Shown here: positions 30,218-42,061 of the stretch, piece by piece
Layout: every line of letters begins with the position of its first letter
Position numbering within the stretch: position 1 is the first letter of the stretch
Origin: Ryuthela nishihirai
Lineage: Eukaryota; Arthropoda; Arachnida; Araneae; Heptathelidae
Direction of reading: 5' to 3'
Assembly (NCBI GenBank): GCA_038380435.1
Contig: JAWZYU010000034.1
Location: 38,192,901-38,256,900 of the forward strand
DNA length: 64,000 nt
Notes under the pieces: model-generated
Told to the model about the DNA's origin: nothing
Seen by the model: the letters and a program-made list of their open reading frames with translations, nothing else
Database searches by the model: none
Made by a program: the position numbers and the translations under genes

Positions 30218-31702
30218 AGAAGAAATAATCTCATTTGAATTATTGCTTACAGCCTCAAAAAATCTTTTTGAGGTGCGTTTTATATGTGTATATATATGGA
30301 CGATGCCCAGGTCTTTATGGAGTTGTCTGTTAGTGACAAACCAGGGGGCATCGACCGCAGTTCTCAAAATCTTGTTTTGTAAGACCTGAATCTTACGAAT
30401 ATTGGTGGGTGTAGTATTCGCCCATATGGGTGAAGCATAAAGAATCACCGGTGTGATGATCATGTCATAGAGTAAAAGCTTATGATCATTCATTAAAATG
30501 GAATTTCTCCTAAGGAGTGGGACTAGCTGGCCTCTCAATGAATTGACTTTGGAGATTATATTATTTATGTGATAGTCGCACTTTAACCTCTTATGTATAA
30601 CAACCCCAAGATATTTGACTGAATCACTCCAATCAATGGGAATATCTTGTAAATGGAGGCCAGTGGGATTCATAATTCGCTTTCTAGTAAAAAAAGATGG
30701 CAGAACTCTTGTCATAGTTAATCTTAATCTTCCATTTTTCGTACCATGTGCCCAGCTCGGTCAAGCTATGCTGCAGCCTCTTCACAGCGATAGCAAGACC
30801 GACGGAGGGAGATAGTAAGGCAATGTCATATGCGTAAAGTGCGAGATGAATACGATCAAAGATAGGTAAATCGTATAAGTATAAAGAGAAGAGTGTAGGA
30901 CCCAAAAGGGAGCCCTGAGGCACACCCTCAGAGATGACTCTTCTTGTAGACATGGCAGATTTAATTTGTACTTGAAATGTACTATTGGAGAGATATGATT
31001 GGATCAAACAGATGCGTCAGGCTCGTAATCTGCAGTTCCCAGGTTCGAGTCCCAGCTGGGTCAGCTTCGAGATTTATCTCCGCAAAATTCCCCGCTCTGC
31101 CCACGGTCAGTAGGGGACACCGATGGGCTTGGAAAGGCCGCCGTCCGTCGGATGGGACGTTAAGCCGTGGCCCGTGTGCGGGAGAGCCATACCCTGTGCA
31201 CGTTAAAGAACACGCTGGATGGCCTTGACGGGAGGCTACCATCTGTCTCCCAACAGCTGTTCCAGTGGGTCCCCTCCCCCAACCTTCTCTGAGCCTTCGG
31301 GGTCCATGTGACCTGTCCATTTAGCCCATGGTGTGCAAAAAAGTGCCGCTCAGAGGTAAAACAACTCCGTGTGCGGGAGAGCCATACCCTGCGCACGTTA
31401 AAGAACACGCTGGATGACCTTGACGGGAGGCTACCATCTGACCCCAACAGATGTTCTAGTGGATTCCCTCCCCCAACCTTCTCTGAGCCTTCGGGGTCCA
31501 TGTGACCTGGCTATTTAGCCCATGGTGTGCAAAAAAGTGCCGCTCAGAGGTAAAACAACCCAACCCAAAATCAAACAGATGAGTGCAGATGGCACTTCGG
31601 CTTGTATAAGCTTGTATAAAAGACCGTCCAACCAGACGCAGTCAAAAGCTTTGGCCACGTCCAGGAAGACAGCTGCAACGGATTTTAGATGTCCTTGTCA
31701 AT
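30218..31702 (-). pseudogene. Jockey-like LINE RT, frameshifted and SINE-interrupted
   Basis: The minus-strand order is VAAVFLDVAKAFDCVWLDGL (about 31,630-31,690), SINE-A insertion, FQVQIKSAMSTRRVISEGVP and PQGSLLGPTLFSLYLYDLP (about 30,840-30,960), ALYAYDIALLS (about 30,810-30,840), a frameshift near 30,700, and the C-terminal domain with VKYLGVVIHKRLKCDYHINN and KIQVLQNKILRTAVDAPWFV. The catalytic box is Y-A-Y-D, so an essential aspartate is lost. No endonuclease domain is present. Confidence 0.85.
31015..31569 (+). mobile_element. 5'-truncated SINE-A with duplicated tail
   Basis: The perfect 12-bp TSD ATCAAACAGATG is at 31,003 and 31,570. It starts within the head at GTCAGGCTCGTAATC, so box A is lost. 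The second tail unit is longer than usual and begins upstream at CCGTGTGCGGGAGAGCC, so its junction differs from the common 169-bp junction. Confidence 0.95.
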
Positions 31703-31744
31703 GCTGTCCCCCTCACATCATCTTTTCTCATTATTAATAATGAC

Positions 31745-33000
31745 AGCGGTAGCAAAGAACGTATAAGGAAAAGAAGTTCAGCTTTGACAAAGTGTAAGTG
31801 GCGACCTCAAGTGGTGTTTCGATTCGTATCGTGCATTCGTTTAAGCTGGGAAGCAAACAATAAGGGGCAAAGGAATTATGCATCAAAAATTTATATTTTA
31901 AAAAAAGAAAAAAAAAAACTGCACTTTGTATTTGAAAAAAAATAATATCATGATTTTAATAAAGGTTTATTTTCTCCATTGGAATTATTTCTTGTTGAAC
32001 CAACAATTATAAATTGAACGGATAGAGAAGATTTGAAATTAGCCTGTAGTTAATTTATAAAATTAATTATTACAATTAAGAGCTTTCTTGGTTGCATAGA
32101 AACAGGAAACAGAATTGATATTAATATATTTTGCAAGGATATCAATGGGAAATTATTACATAGGAAAAGCGAAGAGAATGGAAGTTGACAGTAACATGTA
32201 ATTACAAAAGCGTTCGTCCCCTGTAATGTTCGTTTCACCTCTACGCCAAATGCACGATACTCGATTTTACGTTAATCTCTATGGAAGCTTAACTTCTTCT
32301 CCCTCTACATTCTTTGAGCAGTAGGCAGCTAAATTTCATTATCATAATGACAGCAGAAACTAATTTTCATTATTGATGTCAGCAGTAGCTAAATTCGTTA
32401 TTATGATGACAGCGGTAGGTAGCTAAATTTCATTATTATAACGACAGCAGAAACTAACTAATTTTCATTATCATGATGACAGCAGTAGCTAAATTCGTTA
32501 TTATGATCACAACAGTAGGTGCTAAATTTCATTATTAAAATGACAGAAGGAACTAATTTTTATTATTATGATGATAACAGTAGCTAAATTCGTTATTATG
32601 ATGACAGCTGTAGATAGCTAAATTTCATTATGCTAATGACAGTATAAACTAACTAATTTTCATTATTATGATTAAGCAGTAGCTAAATTCGTTATTATGA
32701 TGACAACAGTAACTAAATTTTATTATTATAATGACAGCACAAACTAACTAATTTTCATTATTATGATGGCAGCGGTAGGTAATTAAATTTCATTACTATT
32801 ATGATGACAGCAGAACCCAACTAATTTTCATTAATTTTGATGACAGCGGTAGGTAGCTAAATTTCCTTATTATAATGACAGCAGAAACTAACAAATATCC
32901 ATTATTATGATGACAGCAGTAGCTAAATTCGTTATTATACTGACAGCGGTAGCTAAACTCGTTATTATAAGACAGTGATAGCTAAATGTTGGGCTTATCT
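31745..33000. repeat. Minisatellite, basic unit about 30-35 bp, interrupted by a hAT-like element
   Basis: Units such as GATGACAGCAGTAGCTAAAT and TTCGTTATTATGATGACAGC alternate with GCAGAAACTAACTAATTTTC types, giving a loose higher-order pattern from 32,320 to about 32,990. A single unit (AATAATGACAGCGGTAG) is also left of 31,753, so the DNA element inserted into this array. Confidence 0.8.
31753..32316. mobile_element. Nonautonomous hAT-like element, copy 1
   Basis: About 564 bp. The ends are CAAAGAACGTA and TACATTCTTTG, an 11-bp inverted repeat with one mismatch. The flanks AGCGGTAG and AGCAGTAG are an 8-bp TSD with one mismatch. No ORF. The same sequence occurs inverted at 56,043-56,605. 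Superfamily is inferred from TSD length and CA-type terminus. Confidence 0.75.
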
Positions 33001-33183
33001 CTCGTATATTTGAATTTCGGCTCGCGTGCAAAAAAAGAGAGCATTAAATGTCGTTCGTGTAGATTTCGAATTCGCGCAAATGGAATTTACGTACATGAAC
33101 GGTTTACTGTACTTTACTATTTAATAACACATATCGCTTTAAAATATGGGTATCCTTTTATGATTCCTCTGCATTAGGGAGAC

Positions 33184-34228
33184 GGGGCGGGGATGGCCCA
33201 GTCGGTAGCGCGCCAGGCTCGTAATCTGCAGTTCCCAGGTTCGAGTCCCAGCTGGGTCAGTGTTAAAATTTATCTCCGCAAAATTCCCCTCCCTGCCCAC
33301 GGTCAGTAGGGGCCGCCGTCCGTCGGATGGGACGTTAAGCCGTGGCCCCGTGTGCGGGAGAGCCATACCCTGTGCACGTTAAAGAACACCCTGGATGGCC
33401 TTGACGGGAAGCTACCATCTGTCTCCCAACAGCTGTTCCAGTGGGTCCCCTCCCCCAACCTTCTCTGATACTTCGGGGTCCATGTGACCTAGCCATTTTG
33501 CCCATGGAGTGCAAAAAAGTGCCGCTCAGAGGTAAAACAACCCAACGTTAAAGAACACGCTGGATGGCCTTGACGGGAGGCTACCATCTGTCTCCCAACA
33601 GCTGTTCCAGTGGGTCCCCTCCCCCAACCTTCTCTGAGCCTTCGGGGTCCTTGTGACCTGGCCATTTACCCCATGGTGTGCAAAAAAGTGCCGCTCAGAG
33701 GTAAAACAACCCAACGTTAAAGAACACGCTGGATGGCCTTGACGGGAGGCTACCATCTGTCTCCCAACAGCTGTTCCAGTGGGTCCCCTCCCCCAACCTT
33801 CTCTGAGCCTGCGGGGTCCTTGTGACCTGGCCATTTAGCCCATGGTGTGCAAAAAAAGTGCCGCTCAGAGGTAAAACAACCCAACGTTAAAGAACACGCT
33901 GGATGGCCTTGACGGGAAGCTACCATCTGTCTCCCAACAGCTGTTCCAGTGGGTCCCCTCCCCCAACCTTCTCTGAGCCTTCGGGGTCCATGTGACCTGG
34001 CCATTTAGTCCATGGTGTGCAAAAAAGTGCCGCTCAGAGGTAAAACAACCCAACGTTAAAGAGCACGCTGGATGGCCTTGACGGGAAGCTACCATCTGTC
34101 TCCCAACAGCTGTTCCAGTGGGTCCCCTCCCCCAACCTTCTGTGAGCCTTCGGGGTCCATGTGACCTGGCCATTTAGCCCATGGTGTGCAAAAAAGTGCC
34201 GCTCAGAGGTAAAACAACCCAACCCAAC
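33184..34228 (+). mobile_element. SINE-A with 5-unit tandem tail array
   Basis: The head and body (the latter lacking GACACCGATGGGCTTGGAAAG) lead into tail units starting at about 33,378, 33,547, 33,716, 33,886 and 34,055, i.e. 169-170 bp steps. Junctions read ACCCAACGTTAAAGA. GACGGGAAGCTACC is shared by units 1, 4 and 5. Confidence 0.95.
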
Positions 34229-34374
34229 CTCTGTATTAGCAAATCAAACACTTCGAAGGGAACTCAGACTTCTGGAGCAAAATTCACTTTTATATTTTAT
34301 ATGTGCTAAATGGCCAGGTCACAAGGTCAAAATTATTTTATTTCCGAATAAAATTTAATATTAATATGCATTTG

Positions 34375-35125
34375 GTATTTTTCTTTTTATTTCTAACCCT
34401 TTTTCTTTTCTGTGAACTATAGAACTTGTTGCAAAATGGTGGTGGACAAAGATAATTCAGAATTTTTTTCGTTATTCTGAATAAAAATAATAAATTTTAT
34501 GTGATTTTTATTCAAATAAAATTGAGTTCCACAAACTTTTGTGGAAATAATTTTATTTAAAAAAAATTTAAAAAAAGTTAATACCACAAAATTTTTCACA
34601 TTTAGGAAGAATGCGAGCTTGGATTGTATGCCTAAGCGCATTTTGTTCAATTTCATAAAAAGCTCATAGTACGAAAACGGGTACTAATTTTAAAAAATTG
34701 TTTTACGCAAATTATTCTGTGAAAGAAAACTAAATGCTAATTTGTCTTCTAGTATTTTTTTCTATTTTCGATTCTATTGCGAACTATAGACTTGATCGCA
34801 AAGTGGCGACGGACTAGGATACTTCGCTTCAAGAATAGATTTTGTAAAGAAAAAATAACACAAAATGCCAAAAAACAAATTGCAAATTTTAAAAATCGCT
34901 TTATACAAATTATTCTGTTTGAAAAACAAAATCACAAAAAAACTTGATAATTTGTCTTCTAGTATATTTGTTTTTCTCTCTATTTCTAATTCTTTTTTTT
35001 TCCTGAGAACTATAGACTTCGCTGCAAAGCGGCGACAAACCATGATACTTCGCCGATCAAGGTCTTTTCACAAACGGATTTAGGAAAAATGCGAGCTTTC
35101 AGATAGTGTGCCGAAATCCCACATT
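34375..35125. repeat. Dispersed copies of the 37.7-kb tandem family
   Basis: TTTCTAACCCTTTTTCTTTT, GAACTATAGA and TTTAGGAAGAATGCGAGCTT recur two to three times and match the units of the array at 37,690-38,640, although more diverged and irregularly spaced. Confidence 0.6.
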
Positions 35126-35133
35126 CCTTTTTT

Positions 35134-36366
35134 TGGGTTGTTTTACCTCTGAGCTGCACTTTTTTGCACACAATGGGCTAAATGGCCAGGTCACATGGAC
35201 GCCGAAGGCTCAGAGAAGGTTGGGGGGAGGGGACCCACTGGAACAGCTGTTGGGAGACAGATGGTAGCCTCACGTCAAGGCCATCCAGCGTGTTCTTTAA
35301 CGTTGGGTTGTTTTACCTCTGAGCAGCACTTTTTTGCACACAATGGGCTAAATGGCCAGGTCACATGGACGCCGAAGGCTCAGAGAAGGTTGGGGGGAGG
35401 GGACCCACTGAAACAGCTGTTGGGAGACAGATGGTAGCCTCACGTCAAGGCCATCCAGCGTGTTCTTTAATGTTGGGTTGTTTTACCTCTGAGCGGCACT
35501 TTTTTGCACACAATGGGCTAAATGGCCAGGTCACATGGACGCCGAAGGCTCAGAGAAGGTTAGGGGAGGGGACCCACTGAAACAGCTGTTGGGAGACAGA
35601 TGGTAGCCTCACGTCAAGGCCATCCAGCGTGTTCTTTAATGTTGGGTTGTTTTACCTCTGAGCGGCACTTTTTTGCACACAATGGGCTAAATGGCCAGGT
35701 CACATGGACGCCGAAGGCTCAGAGAAGGTTAGGGGAGGGGACCCACTGAAACAGCTGTTGGGAGACAGATGGTAGCCTCACGTCAAGGCCATCCAGCGTG
35801 TTCTTTAATGTTGGGTTGTTTTACCTCTGAGCGGCACTTTTTTGCACACAATGGGCTAAATGGCCAGGTCACATGGACGCCGAAGGCTCAGAGAAGGTTG
35901 GGGGGAGGGGACCCACTGAAACAGCTGTTGGGAGACAGATGGTAGCCTCACGTCAAGGCCATCCAGCGTGTTCTTTAACGTTGGGTTGTTTTACCTCTGA
36001 GCAGCACTTTTTTGCACACAATGGGCTAAATGGCCAGGTCACATGGACGCCGAAGGCTCAGAGAAGGTTGGGGGGAGGGGACCCACTGGAACAGCGGTTG
36101 GGAGACAGATGGTAGCCTCCCGTCAAGGCCATCCAGCGTGTTCTTTAACGTGCACAGGGTATGGCTCTCCCGCACACGGGGCCACGGCTTAACGTCCCAT
36201 CCGATGGACGGCGGTCTTTCCAAGCCCATCGGTGTCCGCTACTGACCGTGGGCAGGGCGGGGAATTTTGCGGAGATAAATCTCAACACTGACCCAGCTGG
36301 GACTCGAACCTGGGAACTACAGATTACGAGCCTGACGCGCTACCGACTGAGCCACCCCCGCCCCCC
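35134..36366 (-). mobile_element. SINE-A with 6-unit tandem tail array
   Basis: Units start GTTGGGTTGTTTTACC at about 35,134, 35,303, 35,472, 35,641, 35,810 and 35,980 (169-170 bp). All carry CACATGGACGCCGAAGG and CACACAATGGGC, and five carry CCTCACGTCAAGG, none typical of other copies, so the array grew from one local unit. A complete body and head follow to 36,366. Confidence 0.95.
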
Positions 36367-36602
36367 TTTCTTTTGTTATTTGTAGTATAGATTAGAAATT
36401 TCGACTCAGTTTGTTCACGAATTCCTCCTAATAGTGAGAGTGGGACTCCCAAATTTCGCCTACAACTTCATTTTATCGCAATTTAGTGCACTCTAAAGAT
36501 TTCAAGACCATGAAATTAGGCACTTCCCCAAAAGTTGGTAACGAAACGTTTTTCCTTTGATAATTCTCCACATCACTAAGCGCACCACTCCATGCTTAAC
36601 TC

Positions 36603-37376
36603 TTCAAGTCAGTCCGTAGCACGCAAGGTTCGAATTCTGCAGATCCTAGTTCGAATCCTATCTGGGCCAGCGTTGAGGTTTATATCCGTAAAACTCCCCG
36701 CCCAGCCCTCAGACAGTAGGGGACAAAGATGAGCTTGGAAAGGCCGCCGTCCGTCAGATGGGACGTAAAGCCGTGACCCGTGTGCTGGAGAGAGCCATAC
36801 CCTGTGCATGTCAAAGAACATGCTGGAAAGCTTTCACGGGTTGTTGGGTTGTTTTACCTCTGAGCGGCACTCTTTTGCACACCATGGGCTAAATGGCCAG
36901 GTCACATGGACACCGAAGGCTCAAAGAAGGTTGGGGGAGGGAACCCACTGGAACAGCTGTTGGGAGACATATGGTAGCCTCCCATCAAGGCCATCCAGCG
37001 TGTTCTTTAACGTGCACAGGGTATGGCTCTCCCGCACACGGGGCCACGGTTTAACGTCCCATTCGACGGACGGCGGCATATCCAAACCCATCGGTGTCCC
37101 CTACTGACCGTGGGCAGGGAATTTTGCGGAGATAAATCTCAACGCTAACCCAGCTGGGACTCGAACCTGGGAACTACAGATTACGAGCCTGGCGCGCTAC
37201 CGACTGAGCCACCCCCACCCCCCGAAGCTTTCACGGGAGATTGCCATCTGTCTCCTAACAGCTGTCCAGTGGATTCCCTCCCTCAACCTTCTCTGAACCC
37301 TCGGGGTTCTTATGACTTGACCATTTAGCTCATTGTGTGCAAATAAGTGCCACTCAGAGGTAAAACAACCCAACTC
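36603..37376 (+). mobile_element. Old SINE-A split by a younger copy
   Basis: The left part (36,603-36,840) has a degraded head (CAGTCCGTAGCACGCAAGG). The right part (37,224-37,376) resumes at GAAGCTTTCACGGGAGATTG and ends GCCACTCAGAGGTAAAACAA. Confidence 0.85.
36841..37223 (-). mobile_element. SINE-A, full length, nested
   Basis: A TSD of 14 bp (GAAGCTTTCACGGG, with one base extra on the left) lies inside the older SINE-A at 36,826 and 37,224. Confidence 0.95.
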
Positions 37377-37496
37377 TGGCAAGATAATGGTAGTAAGAGA
37401 AAATTGTCAGCGTGCTTCGCTTCAAATTGTTATCTCAAACAACACTTGGTAATTCTGCTAAGATCGTGTATAAGAAAAATCGCACAATAAAAAATG

Positions 37497-37690
37497 ATTA
37501 GAAGTAAAAAAAGCAATACTGGGATGCAGATTAGTATTCAGTTATTTTTTCGCGCAGAATAATTAGCATAAAACAATTTTGAAAACTGTTGCTTATTTTC
37601 AAAATTGTTTTATGCTAATTATTCTACGCGAAAAACAACTGAATACTAATATGTATCCCAGTATTGCTTTTTTTGCATCTAATCGTTTTT
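37497..37690. repeat. Palindrome at the start of a tandem array
   Basis: AAAAGCAATACTGGGATGCA at 37,510 recurs inverted at about 37,655 (TGTATCCCAGTATTGCTTTT); ATAATTAGCATAAAACAATT at 37,559 recurs inverted at 37,600. The arms are about 90 bp with a loop of under 20 bp. Confidence 0.85.
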
Positions 37691-38640
37691 TTCTGAGAAC
37701 TATACACCTGTTTCAAAATGATTTCGGGCCATGACAGTTTGCAGATCTAATGTCTTTTCACAAACTGATTTTAGGAAGAATGAGAGCTTTCGGACCATAT
37801 GCTTCAATGCATTTTCTTAAATTTCAGAAGAAACATACAATAACAAAACGGGTGATAATTTAAAAAAATTTTTTATGCAAAATACTCTATTAAAAAAAAA
37901 AGAATAAATGCTAATTTATATTTCAGTGTCACTCTTTTTATTTCTAATCATTTTTTTCTGAGAACTATACACCTGTTTCAAAATGATTTCGGGCCATGAC
38001 AGTTTGCAGATCTAATGTCTTTTCACAAACTGATTTTAGGAAGAATGAAAGCTTTCGGACCATATGCTTCAATTCATTTTCTTAAATTTCAGAAAAAACA
38101 TACAATAACAAAACGGGTGATAATTTAAAAAATTGCTTTATGAAAAATATTCTGTTAAAAAAAAGTATAAATGCAAATTTATATTTCAGTGTTACTCTTT
38201 TTATTTCTAATCATTTTATTTTGAGAACTATACACCTGTTTCAAAATGATTTCGGGCCATGACAGTTTGCAGATCTAATGTCTTTTCACAAACTGATTTT
38301 AGGAAGAATGAGAGCTTTCGAGACCATATGCTTCAATGTATTTTCTTAAATTTCAGAAGAACATACAATACCAAAATGGATACTAATTTAAAAAATTGTT
38401 TTATGCAAAATTACCGCTTATTAAATTAAAAAAATTAAAATTTAAATTAAAAAAAAAAAAGAATAAATGCTAATTTATATTGCAGTTGTACTCATTTTAT
38501 TTCTAACCATTTTTTTCTGCGAACTATAGACCTCTTTGCAAAATGGTGGCGGACCACGATACTTCGCCGATCGAAGGTCTTTTCTCGAACGGATTTCGAA
38601 AGAAAATGAGCTTTCGGATGGTGTGCTCGCATTCCACTTC
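37680..38640. repeat. Tandem repeat, period about 260-300 bp, four units
   Basis: GAGAACTATACACCTGTTTC followed by AAAATGATTTCGGGCCATGA appears near 37,695, 37,957 and 38,222, with a diverged fourth unit near 38,517. Each unit also holds ACTGATTTTAGGAAGAATGA. The last unit resembles the 34.4-35.1 kb copies most. No coding capacity. Confidence 0.8.
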
Positions 38641-38924
38641 CCATTAGTTAACGCACACGATTTCCACACAACTGAAACAAATCGTGAGTAGCATATTCTT
38701 TAATTTTCTATATTTACTTCCTGCGACAATAGGATGCTGTCGTATCTGGTTTTAAAGTAGTAACTTTATGAACAGAAAATTGTAGGTAATTAAGCGAAAA
38801 GTGTCTGTTCTTTTGAAGAATATTAGAATTAAAAAATGACAGGGATTGTTTAAACAAGACTTTCATGTGAAATAATTAATGGTTAAATACACAGCGTTAC
38901 CTGTTGACATAGAAATCAATAAAT
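38641..38924. other. Unassigned spacer
   Basis: AT-rich DNA, no recognised feature. Confidence 0.5.
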
Positions 38925-39007
38925 AATTTTGTCCACGCGCTGGACTCGATCACACGTGTCAACAGATTAATGCCACACAGTGCTAATCATTGAACTACCA
39001 CCGGCGC
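38925..39007 (-). mobile_element. tRNA-like head on the minus strand
   Basis: The reverse complement reads GGTGGTAGTTCAATGATTAG (A-box-like) and GTGATCGAGTCCAGCGC (B-box-like). Probably the head of another tRNA-derived SINE. It abuts a SINE-A. Confidence 0.45.
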
Positions 39008-39383
39008 CGGTTGGTTTACCTCTAGAGCGATACTTTTTTGCGCACAATGGGCTAAATGGCCAGGTCACAATGACCCCGAAGACTCAGAGAAGGTTGGGGG
39101 AGGAGACTCACTGGAACGGCTGTTGGGAGACAGATGGTAGCCTCCCGTCAAGGCCATTCAGCGTGTTCTTTAACGTGCACAGGGTATGGCTCTCCCGCAC
39201 ACGGGGCCACGGCTTAACGTCCCATCCGACGGACGGCGGCCTTTCCAAGCCCATCGGTGTCCCCTACTGACCGTGGGCGGGGAATTTTGCGGAGATAAAT
39301 CTCAACGCTGACCCAGCTGGGACTCGAACCTGGGAACTACAGATTACGAGCCTGGCGCGCTACCGACTGAGCCACCCCTGCTC
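39008..39383 (-). mobile_element. SINE-A, nearly full length
   Basis: Shares AATGACCCCGAAGACTCAGA with the copy at 9.0 kb, so both belong to one subfamily. The head ends GCCACCCCTGCTCGGG. Confidence 0.9.
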
Positions 39384-39503
39384 GGGTCATTTATCCACTA
39401 ATGTGACTTATAATTCTACGCGAACCGCCTTCCTGATCACAGATGAACCCATAGGCGACAATGTCGGGTAAATTTATGTCACATTTGTCGAAAAATGAGC
39501 TGA

Positions 39504-39578
39504 GCCAGCGGTAGTTTAGTGGTTAGAACACTCTTCATGAACCTAAAGAAATTTGGGTTCGAGTCTCGTGCATCGGGG
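39504..39578 (+). mobile_element. tRNA-like head of an unassigned SINE or tRNA pseudogene
   Basis: GCGGTAGTTTAGTGGTTAGA (A-box-like) and GGGTTCGAGTCTCG (B-box-like) are spaced as in a tRNA, but the acceptor stem does not pair convincingly. Confidence 0.45.
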
Positions 39579-39765
39579 TGTGTTATATTAATTTCATGGG
39601 GAGGTTCAATCATCAGAAAATTGGATTTTTGTTTTCCTTTAAACTGAATGTTGGGAATACTGAAATTACAATATACACTAAACGCCATTTAATTAGGAAT
39701 AATTTGATTGATTTACTTCTGAGGGGCACATTTTGATCAATGGGCTGAATGGCTAGGTCAGAAGG

Positions 39766-40054
39766 GTTGGGTTGATTTGTTTTACCTCTGAGCGGCACTT
39801 TTTTGCACACCATGGGCTAAATGGCCAGGTCACATGGACCCCGAAGGCTCAGAGAAGGTTGGGGAAGGGGACCAACTGGAAAAGCTGTTGGGAGACAGAT
39901 GATAGCCTCCCGTCAAGGCCATCCAGCATGTTCTTTAACGTGCACAGCATATGACTCTCCCGCACACGGGAAACGTCCCATCCGACGGACGGCGTCCTTT
40001 CCAAGCCCATCGGTGTCCCCTACTGACCGTGGGCGGGGCGGGGAATTTTGCGGA
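39766..40054 (-). mobile_element. 5'-truncated SINE-A, nested
   Basis: The perfect 12-bp TSD TAGGTCAGAAGG is at 39,754 and 40,055. It stops in the body at GGGGAATTTTGCGG, almost the same point as the truncated copy at 18.4 kb. Confidence 0.95.
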
Positions 40055-40174
40055 TAGGTCAGAAGGACCCCACGGCTCAGAGATGAGTAAAGGAATGGGA
40101 CTCACTAGACAGCTGTTAGCAGACAGAAGAATGCCTCCCGTGATTGCCCATCGACCGTGTTCCTAACGTGCACA

Positions 40175-40552
40175 GGGCGGGGGTGGCTCAGTTGGTAGTG
40201 TGCCAGGCTCATAATCTGCAGTTCCGAGGTTCGAGTCTCAACTGGGCCAGCATTGATCTCCGCAAAACTCTCCGCCCTGTCCACAGTTAGTGGGGGACAC
40301 TGATAAGCTTGGAAAGGCCGCCATCCGTTGGAAGGGACTTTAAGCCGCGGTTCCGTGTGCTGGAGAGCCATACCCTGTGCACATTAAAGAACACACTGGA
40401 TGGCCTTGACGGGAAGCTACCATCTATCTCCCAACAGCTGTCCAGTGCGTCCGCTGCCCACAATCTTATCTGAGGCCTCGGGTCTTTGTTACCTTGCCAT
40501 TTAGCCCGTTTTGCGCAAAAAAGTGCCACTTCGAGGTAAAACAACCCAATCC
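40175..40552 (+). mobile_element. SINE-A, full length, moderately diverged
   Basis: The head is complete (GGCGGGGGTGGCTCAGTTGG). Many body changes put it among the older plus-strand copies. Confidence 0.8.
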
Positions 40553-40697
40553 TTAAGGCGGACAAAGTATGGCTCTGTTGTGGATAGGAACACGATTTAA
40601 TGTGGCATCCGGGAAACGGAGACTTTTCCAAGCCGATTGGTGTAAATTTTCAGTTTTTATGTATATTTTATTTATTTATTTTTTTTTGGGGGGGGGG

Positions 40698-41081
40698 GGG
40701 GGGTTGTTTTACTTTTAAGCGGCACTTTTTTGCACACCATGGGCTAAATGGCCAGGTCACATGGACCCCGAAGGCTCAGAGAAGGTTGGGGGAGGGGACC
40801 CACCGGAACAGCTGTTGGGAGACAGATGGTAGCCTCCCGTCAAGGCCATCCAGCGTGTTCTTTAACGTGCACAGGGTATGGCTCTCCCACACACGGGGCC
40901 ACGGCTTAAAGTCCCATCCGACGGACGGCGGCCTTTCCAAACCCATCGATATCCCCTACTGACCGTGGGCAGGGCGGGGAATTTTGCGGAGATAAATCTC
41001 AACGCTGACCCAGCTGGGACTCGAACCTGAGAACTACATATTACGAGCCTGGCGCGCTACCGACTGAGCCACCCCCGCCCC
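40698..41081 (-). mobile_element. SINE-A, full length
   Basis: It is flanked by T-runs (TTTATTTTTTTTT left, CTTTTTTTTT right) and by long G-runs on both sides. Confidence 0.9.
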
Positions 41082-41429
41082 TTTTTTTTTGAGGGGGGGG
41101 GGTCTAAGAATAAGATTTGAATAGGATTTCCCAATTACTGAAATATTCACCGATCAGGAGAGATTAAAATGATATTCTATATGGAATGCCGAGCCGCTAT
41201 TTGTAGCCCCAGGGTTTAGGGTGTGAATCCTCGAGAGAGTGGACGATAAGATGCGGAAATAACCAAGGCAGAAAGAGAATAACTGAAGAACAAAGGAATT
41301 CTTTCGCTTAACGAGTCAAAAGTGTCATATCTTTTGGAAGGCCCTAAAAGAGCAGGGTTAGTTTCTATGGTGAACCAGAGTGTGTAGGAAGAAATATCTG
41401 CAAAGTGAATTCTATATGATAAATTACAG

Positions 41430-41940
41430 AAAAAAAATCCGAAATTTGACCTCGACGTATCCAAGGTCATGACCTCGACGTATCCAAGGTCAAATGGAGG
41501 TTACGTAGAGGTCAAAGCTTACTCTACCTGTGCTAGAAATGTGAAAATTTCTGTCTGGGTGTTTTCCGGGTCGTAGATCTCAGAAATGTTACAAAATTTC
41601 AGATCCCGAGGGTCCTTTTTTTGAGTTGTACATCTCAGAAATGTAACGAAATTTGGGATCTGCTGGTCCTTTAAGGTCAAAGGTCAAATAGAGATCTACT
41701 GGTGTTAGAGGGCTAAAATTGGTGCCATGGGGTGTTTTAAGTCGTAGATCTTCGAAATTATGTCGATTTTCGATGAGACGGGTCCTTCGAGGCAAAAGGT
41801 GAAATTTCGGAATTCTGTGCCGGAAAGCAAAAAAATTGGTCAATAGAGATATTTCAGGCAGTAGATCTCAGAAATGAGAAGAATTTTCAGATCCGGTGTT
41901 ACGTTCAAGGTCAAATAGGGGTCATAGTGACAGGCTAGAA
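41430..41940. repeat. Degenerate tandem repeat, unit about 100 bp
   Basis: AGGTCAAATAGAG-, GTAGATCTCAGAAATG- and AAATTTCAGATCC-like words recur five or so times with heavy divergence. CATGACCTCGACGTATCCAA is duplicated exactly near 41,448 and 41,470. Confidence 0.6.
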
Positions 41941-42061
41941 ATTAAGAGATACCGAAAAAAAAATTATATATGTGTGTGTGTGATTGTAAAAAGTATAAAT
42001 AAATGGTGTCTCGTCCTCTGTCTGGTGCATTGGGCATTTATTTCTTTTATCGAAACGTGGT

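Larger units (their letters stand above)
39709..40650 (-). mobile_element. Old SINE-A interrupted by two younger copies
   Basis: The pieces 39,709-39,765, 40,055-40,174 and 40,553-40,640 belong to one diverged minus-strand copy (for example GACAGCTGTTAGCAGACAG). Insertions at 39,766-40,054 and 40,175-40,552 split it. Confidence 0.7.

Noticed and set aside
31753..32316. Solo LTR for the 565-bp inverted pair
   Set aside because: TG and CA ends can be forced, but the 11-bp inverted termini and 7-8 bp flanking duplications fit a hAT-like DNA element better than a 4-6 bp LTR duplication.
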